Shown in pieces: positions 1 through 5,244 of a stretch of 6,325 nt of DNA. The translations under genes and the position numbers were made by a program. Under the pieces are notes generated by a model that was given only the letters and a program-made list of their open reading frames with translations, was not told where the DNA came from and made no database searches. Position 1 is the stretch's first letter. Each line of letters begins with the position of its first letter. Source of the stretch: Mycobacterium sp. (GTDB lineage Bacteria; Actinomycetota; Actinomycetes; Mycobacteriales; Mycobacteriaceae); NCBI GenBank assembly GCA_023264755.1, contig JAHFVB010000311.1, positions 1-6,325 of the forward strand. Reading direction: 5' to 3'.

Positions 1-1
1 C

Positions 2-502
2 ACCCTCGACCGAGAGTCCGGGGCGGATCGGCTGGCCAGAGCCGACGACGCCGGGCCCTGGCTCGTCGCCAACGGACTGCTCGCCGGCAATGCCGTCCCG
101 ACCGCCGACGAACTCGACACGTTGCGCCAGATACGAGAAGGGCTGCGCGCCCTGGTGCTTCAGAACACCACTGGCGCCAGGCCCGATCCGGGCGCCTTGG
201 CCCCCTTGCGCGACCTCGCCGAAGCGATCGCGGTCAAGGCGACGGTCGACCCGGAAGGCAGGGTTACCGTCGCGCCCATCGGCGACGGCCTGACGGCGCG
301 CCTGCTGGGGCTGGTGCTGGTCGTCGAGAACGCGCAGCGGGACGGCACCTGGACCCACCTCAAGACCTGCGCCAACGAAGACTGTCACTGGGCGTTCTAC
401 GACCGGTCGCGAAATCATGGCGGCACCTGGTGCGACATGTCCACCTGCGGCAACAAGCTGAAGAACCGCGACTTCCGCGCGCGGCGGCGCGGCCAGCCCT
501 AG
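2..502 (+). CDS. CGNR zinc-finger (ABATE-type) putative transcriptional regulator, 3' part
   Basis: The frame is open from base 2 to the TAG at 500-502, giving 166 visible residues; the start lies before the window. The C-terminus is a CGNR zinc finger: Cys123, Cys128, Cys144 and Cys149 of the visible part form two CxxxxC knuckles 15 residues apart, followed by a basic tail with a run of arginines. The family signature CGNR reads CGNK here, a conservative change. The upstream part, with NGLL near residue 24 and helical Leu/Ala-rich stretches, fits the ABATE domain that usually precedes this finger; probably only some 15-35 N-terminal residues are missing. The finger is thought to bind DNA, and such proteins are annotated as stress-linked regulators; no target can be named. 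The TTG at 122 is not the true start, because homology-like sequence continues upstream of it. The gene converges on the protease gene with one base between the stop codons. Confidence 0.85.
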   Translation, partial: TLDRESGADRLARADDAGPWLVANGLLAGNAVPTADELDTLRQIREGLRALVLQNTTGARPDPGALAPLRDLAEAIAVKATVDPEGRVTVAPIGDGLTARLLGLVLVVENAQRDGTWTHLKTCANEDCHWAFYDRSRNHGGTWCDMSTCGNKLKNRDFRARRRGQP

Positions 503-503
503 C

Positions 504-1271
504 TCAGGTCGACGCGTGCCACACCAGCGCCGCGGCCAGGGCACCGAGCCCGTTGAGCGACCAATGCAGCGCGATCGGAGCGATCAGGCTGCCGCTGCGT
601 TTGCGCAACCAGGTGAAGACGAATCCGGCGGCGCCGGCCGCGGCGACCGCGAGCAGGATGCCGGCCAACATGCCGAGGAAGCCACCCCCGAACAGTCGGG
701 TGAATCCAACGTTGCTGCTGGTCAAGCCCAGCGAGCTGGCGATGTGCCAGAGGCCGAAGAGCAGCGACCCGGCGGCCGCCACGCCGCGGAATCCCCACGC
801 CCGGTTGAGTGCGCCGTGCAGAACGCCGCGGAAGGCGAGTTCTTCGGGTATCACGGTTTGCAGCGGAATGATGATCATCGACGCGAGCAACGCGCCGGAC
901 ACCGTCGCGTAGTGGTCGTTCATGAACATCGGCCGGGTCCACGGCAATAGCGCGCCAACGGTGATCACCGAGCCCACCAGGGCGATCGCGGCCAACGCGT
1001 AGGCCGCCCCGGACTTCCAGTGCTCCCTGCCGAGCCCGAGCTCCGTCCAGCCCAGCCCACGTGATCGCACCAGGAGCAGGAGACCCACCGCGGCGGCGGG
1101 GACGATGACGACGTTGGCCCACGGTGTGGTGAAGTGCGCGATCAAATTGGTGAGGGCGAGCACCACGACGACCACGCCGATGTCGGCATGGATGCGGAAG
1201 TGGTGCAGTGTCGACAACATGCCGACGGCCGGGTGGGGCGCCGGAGCGGGCAGCGTGCTGACGTCGGACAT
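504..1271 (-). CDS. CPBP-family intramembrane glutamic endopeptidase (CAAX protease/Abi-like)
   Basis: This is a 255-aa membrane protein read from the ATG at 1271 down to the TGA at 504-506. All three CPBP motifs are present: EELAFR at residues 143-148 (Glu143, Glu144, Arg148), FGLWH at 172-176 (His176) and HWSLN at 236-240 (His236, Asn240). These are the residues expected to form the active site within the membrane. Hydrophobic segments lie near residues 31-46, 52-68, 88-109, 125-141, 162-180, 194-217 and 228-250, so about six to eight membrane passes are likely. Members cleave membrane-embedded or prenylated substrates, or serve in bacteriocin self-immunity; the substrate here is unknown. 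The frame stays open upstream to 1784, but that extension would run antisense through the CoA-transferase gene, lacks homology-like features and has no start codon just upstream of the chosen ATG. The gene is divergent from the CoA-transferase operon, so it is transcribed separately. Confidence 0.88.
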   Translation of the reverse strand: MSDVSTLPAPAPHPAVGMLSTLHHFRIHADIGVVVVVLALTNLIAHFTTPWANVVIVPAAAVGLLLLVRSRGLGWTELGLGREHWKSGAAYALAAIALVGSVITVGALLPWTRPMFMNDHYATVSGALLASMIIIPLQTVIPEELAFRGVLHGALNRAWGFRGVAAAGSLLFGLWHIASSLGLTSSNVGFTRLFGGGFLGMLAGILLAVAAAGAAGFVFTWLRKRSGSLIAPIALHWSLNGLGALAAALVWHAST

Positions 1272-1280
1272 ATCGTCTCG

Positions 1281-1286
1281 AGTGTA
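1281..1286 (-). promoter_or_regulatory. Candidate -10 element for the protease gene
   Basis: On the minus strand the hexamer reads TACACT and matches the mycobacterial TANNNT -10 pattern. It ends nine bases before the ATG at 1271, so transcription would begin within about three bases of the start codon, giving a leaderless or nearly leaderless mRNA. No good Shine-Dalgarno sequence lies in the gap, which agrees with this. No convincing -35 was found 16-19 bases upstream. This is a motif match only. Confidence 0.4.
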
Positions 1287-1293
1287 CGTGTGA

Positions 1294-1303
1294 CGGACGT
1301 CCG
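1294..1303. repeat. 10-bp perfect palindrome in the divergent intergenic region
   Basis: The sequence CGGACGTCCG is its own reverse complement. It lies just upstream of the candidate -10 of the protease gene, between the -10 and where a -35 would be, so a bound dimer could block that promoter. GC-rich self-complementary decamers also occur by chance in such DNA, so its role is uncertain. Confidence 0.3.
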
Positions 1304-1335
1304 CCCAGTTCAGCGCCGCATACCACCGATCGCGA

Positions 1336-1354
1336 CCCGGTCGACGAGACCGGG
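1336..1354. promoter_or_regulatory. 7-5-7 inverted repeat, possible operator over the CoA-transferase promoter
   Basis: CCCGGTC (1336-1342) and GACCGGG (1348-1354) are perfect inverse copies around the five-base centre GACGA. The centre of symmetry is at 1345, about 36 bases before the proposed transcription start at 1381, where a -35 element would sit. The layout suits a dimeric repressor such as a TetR-type protein, though no regulator is encoded next to it in this window. If the proposed start is right, the repeat is not in the CoA-transferase mRNA, so an attenuator there is unlikely. Confidence 0.4.
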
Positions 1355-1367
1355 CGGGGCGGCCCAT

Positions 1368-1373
1368 TAACCT
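1368..1373 (+). promoter_or_regulatory. Candidate -10 element giving a leaderless CoA-transferase mRNA
   Basis: TAACCT matches the TANNNT -10 pattern and ends seven bases before the GTG at 1381. That spacing puts the transcription start on or one base before the start codon. The region upstream of GTG has no Shine-Dalgarno sequence. An in-frame stop at 1291-1293, with no ATG, GTG or TTG between it and 1381, makes this GTG the first usable start. These facts together favour leaderless translation. No clear -35 is seen, which is common for mycobacterial promoters. Confidence 0.6.
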
Positions 1374-1380
1374 AGCGAGC

Positions 1381-3750
1381 GTGAAGCTTCTGGCGTCGGT
1401 GCGCGTACTCGACGTGGGAGGACCGGATTCCGACGGGGTGGCCCGCCTGCTGGCGGATCTGGGCGCAGACGTGCTCAAGGTCGAACCGCCCGGCGGCAGC
1501 GCGACACGGACCGCCGCACCCAGCGTGGCCGGCCTCGGCCTCCCGTTCCTCCTGAACAACGCCAACAAGCGCTGCGTGGCCCTCGATGGCACGCGCGCCG
1601 AGCAGCGAAGCCGGTTTCTCGACCTGGCCCGTAGCGCCGACATCCTGGTCGACGGCGGTTCGCCGGCCGGGTGCGCCGAGTTCGGGACCTCGGCTGCCGA
1701 GCTCGCCGACCAGTACCCCCACCTGGTCGCCGTCGCCGTCACCGACTTCGGAGCCACCGGACCACGATCGTCGTGGCAGGCCACCGATCCCGTGTTCTAT
1801 GCGATGTCGACTGCGCTCTCCAGGTCCGGTCCGACCGCGGGTGCCCCGGTGCTTCCGCCCACCGGCATCGCCTCCGCCACCGCCGCCGTCCAAGCTTGCT
1901 GGGCGACGCTGGCGGCTTACTATCGCCGATTGCGTTGCGGGACGGGTGATTATCTCGACTTCTCGCGCTTCGAGGCGGTCGTGCAAGCCTTGGATCCACC
2001 GTTCGGTTCCGAAGGGCAGGCCGCCGTCGGGCAGAAGAGTTCCGCCCAGCTGTGGCGCGGACGCCCCAGAAATCAGCAGATCTACCCGACGTTCGCCTGC
2101 CGCGACGGGTACGTCCGCGTCTGCCTGCTGTCCGCCCGCCAGTGGCGGGGGATGCGCGCCTGGCTCGGCGAGCCGGAGCGGTTCTCGGACCCCAAGTTCG
2201 ACACCATCGCGGCGCGATTCGCGGCGTCGAGCGAGCTCAATGCCGCCATCGCGGACCTCTTCCGCGAGCAGTCCATGGACGACCTGGTGGCGCAGGGCCA
2301 AGCCCGCGGCGTACCCATCGCGGCGGTGTTGACCCCGACCCAGGCCCTGGCCTCCGCGCACTTCCGCGCGGTGGGGGCCCTGACCGAGACGACGTCGAAG
2401 GTCGGTGACCCACTGGTGGTGCCCAGCGGCCCCCTCGTCATCGACGGCTGCCACGCCGGCTTCGCCCAACCGGGCCTGCCGGGTACTTCCGAGCAGGCGC
2501 AGTGGCGGACCCGCCCGACGAGCCCAACCACTGGTACCGACGGGCTCCGACCGTTCGACGGGTTGCGCATTCTCGACTTGGGCGTGATCGTCGCCGGAGG
2601 CGAACTCGGCAGGTTGTTCGCCGACCTGGGCGCCGAGGTGATCAAGGTGGAGAGCGCGGCGTACCCCGACGGATTGCGCCAGACCCCACCGGGGCAGCCG
2701 ATGAGTCGGTCATGGGCGCTGACGCATCGCAACGAGGCCAGCTTCGGCGTGGATCTCCGCCACCCCGAAGGTGCCGAACTCTTCCGGAGGCTGGTGGCCC
2801 AATCCGATGCCGTCTTCGCCAACTTCAAACCGGGCACCCTCGATGCGCTCGGGTTCTCCTATGAAGCACTTCGGGAGCTGAACCCGCGCATCGTGTTGGC
2901 CGAGAGCAGCGCCTTCGGCGCGACCGGTCCGTGGAGCGCTCGCATGGGCTACGGGCCGTTGGTACGCGCCACCACGGGGGTCAGCCGGCTCTGGAAGTCG
3001 GCCGATCCGTCCGACGAGGGTTTCTACGACGCCACGACGATCTTTCCCGACCATGCCGCGGCCCGAGTCACCGCCATTGCGGCGCTGGCCGCCCTGATCC
3101 ATTGCGCAACCAGCGCTTCCGGAGCTCACGTGCACACCTCGCAGGCTGAGGTCGCCGTCAACCAACTGGCCACCGCCTACGTCGTGGAAGCGGCCCGCGC
3201 GCGGGGCCTGACCGTCGCCGACGACGGCGCGCTCCATGGCGTCCACCCCTGTGCCGGCGACGACGAGTGGTGCGTCGTCTCCGTACGTACCGAGGCCGAC
3301 CGAGTCGCACTGGAGGCCGTCCTCGGGGTCGGCGCGTTGCCGCGGGACCGAGCCGAGTTCGCCGCCGCGGTGTCGGCCTGGACGGGGGTCCGAGACAAAG
3401 AGGACGTCGCAGCGACGCTGCAGGCCGCCGGAGTTCCGGCGGGGCCGATGAATCGGGCGGTCGACGTCTTGGCCGATCCGCAGCTGTCCGCACGCGAATT
3501 CTTCGCCCAGTTGGTCCATCCGCTGTTCGACGCCCCGATGCCCGCCGAACGACACCCCACGAAGTACCGCCGCATTCCCGACGCCGAGCTGCGGCCCGCC
3601 CCGATGCCGGGTGAGCACACCCGACTCATCTGCCGTGAGGTGTTGGGGCTCGACGAGACCGATACCGACCGGCTGATTGCCACCGGTGTGTTGTTCAGCG
3701 GGACGGAACGGCCCACCCCCGACATCTCACCGAGCAGGAGCCCACAATGA
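1381..3750 (+). CDS. Two-domain family III CoA-transferase (CaiB/BaiF), fused
   Basis: The 789-aa product contains two complete CaiB/BaiF domains in tandem, so it is about twice the usual 380-430 aa. The first spans residues 1 to about 360 and the second about 389-775, with a Pro/Thr-rich linker between. Each repeats the family landmarks: RVLD then ADLGADVLKVE (residues 8-35), and RILD then ADLGAEVIKVE (396-424); FGATGP at 123-128 and 512-517; and a GxxxxxSxxE stretch near 189-198 and 581-590. The second domain has the catalytic-type aspartate in FPDH (Asp557), the residue that forms the glutamyl/aspartyl-CoA style intermediate in this family. The first domain has Ser165 at the matching place, so it is probably structural or CoA-binding only. 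Family members move CoA between an acyl-CoA and a free carboxylate, or racemise 2-methylacyl-CoA; the substrate here cannot be told. The GTG start fits, since conserved sequence begins about seven residues in. The stop overlaps the next ATG by four bases (ATGA), implying translational coupling. It resembles Rv1866 of M. tuberculosis, from memory. Confidence 0.93.
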   Translation: MKLLASVRVLDVGGPDSDGVARLLADLGADVLKVEPPGGSATRTAAPSVAGLGLPFLLNNANKRCVALDGTRAEQRSRFLDLARSADILVDGGSPAGCAEFGTSAAELADQYPHLVAVAVTDFGATGPRSSWQATDPVFYAMSTALSRSGPTAGAPVLPPTGIASATAAVQACWATLAAYYRRLRCGTGDYLDFSRFEAVVQALDPPFGSEGQAAVGQKSSAQLWRGRPRNQQIYPTFACRDGYVRVCLLSARQWRGMRAWLGEPERFSDPKFDTIAARFAASSELNAAIADLFREQSMDDLVAQGQARGVPIAAVLTPTQALASAHFRAVGALTETTSKVGDPLVVPSGPLVIDGCHAGFAQPGLPGTSEQAQWRTRPTSPTTGTDGLRPFDGLRILDLGVIVAGGELGRLFADLGAEVIKVESAAYPDGLRQTPPGQPMSRSWALTHRNEASFGVDLRHPEGAELFRRLVAQSDAVFANFKPGTLDALGFSYEALRELNPRIVLAESSAFGATGPWSARMGYGPLVRATTGVSRLWKSADPSDEGFYDATTIFPDHAAARVTAIAALAALIHCATSASGAHVHTSQAEVAVNQLATAYVVEAARARGLTVADDGALHGVHPCAGDDEWCVVSVRTEADRVALEAVLGVGALPRDRAEFAAAVSAWTGVRDKEDVAATLQAAGVPAGPMNRAVDVLADPQLSAREFFAQLVHPLFDAPMPAERHPTKYRRIPDAELRPAPMPGEHTRLICREVLGLDETDTDRLIATGVLFSGTERPTPDISPSRSPQ
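3736..3740 (+). promoter_or_regulatory. Ribosome binding site of the aldehyde dehydrogenase gene
   Basis: AGGAG lies inside the last codons of the CoA-transferase gene, six bases before the ATG at 3747. It fixes that ATG as the start and, with the ATGA overlap, indicates coupled translation. Confidence 0.8.
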
Positions 3751-5192
3751 CCGCAGTTGTCGACGCGCAAGCGCGACTGTTCATCGACGGCCAATTCCAC
3801 GTGGCTACTCACACCGAACCGGTCATCGAGGCGGCCACCGGTGCCGTGCTCGGCAATGGCTCGGCCGCAACGGAATCCGAGCTCGATCATGCGGTGGCCT
3901 CCGCCCGGGCGGCGCTCGACGGGTGGCGAGCCACCCCGGCCTCCGAGCGGGCCGAGGTGCTGATGCGCATGGCCGATGCCCTGTCGGAGCGCGCCGCCAC
4001 CACCAACGAGCTGTGCACGCGCGAGAACGGCATGCCGATCCGGCTGTCCCGCGGAGCCAACGGCGCGTTTCCCGCCCTGCTGCTGCGCTACTACGCGGAA
4101 CTGATCGGCCGCGCCGCGGTCGAGGAGATCCGGCCCGCAATGATTGGGCACACGATCGTGCGTCGTGAGCCCGTCGGCGTCGTCGGCGCTATCACTCCGT
4201 GGAACTACCCGCAGGCCCTGGCGGTGATGAAGATCGCGCCCGCGCTCGCCGCCGGCTGCACGATGGTGCTCAAGGCCGCCCCCGAGACGGCGTTGGACGC
4301 CATGGTCTTTGGCGAGGCCGCGAGCGCGGCCGGGCTGCCCGATGGGGTGCTCAACGTCGTCGCGGGCGGGTCGGAGGCCGGCGCCCACCTGGTGTCGCAT
4401 CCCGGCCTCGACAAGATCGCGTTCACCGGCTCGACCGCCGCCGGTCGGCGCATCGCCGAGGTGTGTGGGCGACTGCTGCGACCCGTCACCCTGGAACTCG
4501 GCGGCAAGTCCGCGGCGATCATCCTCGACGACGCGGACCTCGATGCGACGATCAAGGGCCTGCGGTCGGCTTCCTTCGTCAACAACGGCCAGACCTGTCA
4601 TCTGAGCTCGCGGATACTGGCCCCCCGCGCGCGCTACGCCGAGGCGGTCGAGGCGCTCGCGGCGCTGGCCGACGGGTTTACCGTCGGTGATCCGTTGGAG
4701 AAGTCCACCGACGTCGGTCCGCTGGTGAGCGCGCGTCAGCGCGAACGGGTGCTCGACTACATCGAGCTCGGCAAGTCCGAGGGCGCCAAGCTCGTGGCGG
4801 GGGGTTCGGTTCCGGCCGATCAGCCGCACGGCTGGTTCGTCTCGCCCACGGTCTTCGCCGACGTGGAGAACTCCTCCCGCCTGGCGCAGGAGGAGATCTT
4901 CGGCCCGGTCCTGGCCGTCATCGCCTACGACACCGACCGCGAGGCCATCGACATCGCCAATGATTCCGAGTTTGGGCTAGGCGGCACGGTCTGGTCCACC
5001 GACCCCGACCGGGCCACCGACGTCGCCCGTGCGGTGCACACCGGCACCATCGGGGTCAACGACTACGCCCTCGACGTGCAGGCCCCATTTGGCGGGGTCA
5101 AGGCCAGTGGCCTGGGGCGTGAGCTCGGACCCGAAGGCTTGGCCGCCTATCAGACGCTGAAGTCGATCTACCGCGTCGGTCCCGCGGACTGA
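3747..5192 (+). CDS. NAD(P)+-dependent aldehyde dehydrogenase
   Basis: A full-length 481-aa member of the aldehyde dehydrogenase superfamily, which oxidises an aldehyde to a carboxylic acid with NAD(P)+. The catalytic set is intact: Asn153 in PWNYP (oxyanion hole), Lys176 in VLKAAPE (cofactor contact), the FTGST glycine loop at 226-230, the general base Glu250 in ELGGKS, the nucleophile Cys284 in NNGQTC, Glu383 in EEIFGPV, and the PFGGVKASGLGRE signature at 447-459. No signal peptide or membrane segment is seen, so it should be cytosolic. The cofactor loop reads KAAPE where KPSE or KPAPE is more usual; this is within family variation and does not settle NAD versus NADP. The gene sits between the CoA-transferase (4-bp overlap) and the thiolase-like gene (52-bp gap). 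This suggests it supplies the acid for CoA activation, but the substrate is not known. Confidence 0.95.
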   Translation: MTAVVDAQARLFIDGQFHVATHTEPVIEAATGAVLGNGSAATESELDHAVASARAALDGWRATPASERAEVLMRMADALSERAATTNELCTRENGMPIRLSRGANGAFPALLLRYYAELIGRAAVEEIRPAMIGHTIVRREPVGVVGAITPWNYPQALAVMKIAPALAAGCTMVLKAAPETALDAMVFGEAASAAGLPDGVLNVVAGGSEAGAHLVSHPGLDKIAFTGSTAAGRRIAEVCGRLLRPVTLELGGKSAAIILDDADLDATIKGLRSASFVNNGQTCHLSSRILAPRARYAEAVEALAALADGFTVGDPLEKSTDVGPLVSARQRERVLDYIELGKSEGAKLVAGGSVPADQPHGWFVSPTVFADVENSSRLAQEEIFGPVLAVIAYDTDREAIDIANDSEFGLGGTVWSTDPDRATDVARAVHTGTIGVNDYALDVQAPFGGVKASGLGRELGPEGLAAYQTLKSIYRVGPAD

Positions 5193-5230
5193 CCACCCAC
5201 CCCCGGCCGTTCCCCCTCGCGCCCCTTCCC

Positions 5231-5236
5231 GAAAGG
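5231..5236 (+). promoter_or_regulatory. Ribosome binding site of the thiolase-like gene
   Basis: GAAAGG stands eight bases before the GTG at 5245 and selects that start. The 52-bp gap after the dehydrogenase stop is otherwise a C-rich stretch. It has no TANNNT element at a useful distance and no hairpin followed by a T run, so the gene is probably cotranscribed with those upstream. Confidence 0.65.
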
Positions 5237-5244
5237 TTTCCCCG

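Noticed and set aside
430..950. Plus-strand open frames over the protease 3' end (430-912, 516-950)
   Set aside because: They are shadows of the minus-strand protease gene, with composition typical of frame shadows and no ribosome binding site or domain.
1272..1784. N-terminal extension of the protease frame, giving a 426-aa product
   Set aside because: It runs antisense through the start of the CoA-transferase gene and its promoter, is rich in Arg, Ser and Pro without family features, and the ATG at 1271 starts a normal-length protein.
1372..2837. Open frames on the minus strand over the first half of the CoA-transferase (1372-2469, 2082-2837)
   Set aside because: They have low-complexity Arg/Gly/Ala-rich translations, no motifs and full overlap with a clear gene.
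3177..4829. 550-aa open frame on the minus strand
   Set aside because: It lies antisense to the CoA-transferase and the dehydrogenase, whose motifs are unambiguous; long antisense frames are expected in GC-rich genes. No domain is recognisable.
5193..5244. Terminator or separate promoter between the dehydrogenase and the thiolase-like gene
   Set aside because: The gap is C-rich but has no stable hairpin with a T run and no TANNNT hexamer at a useful distance; only the ribosome binding site stands out.
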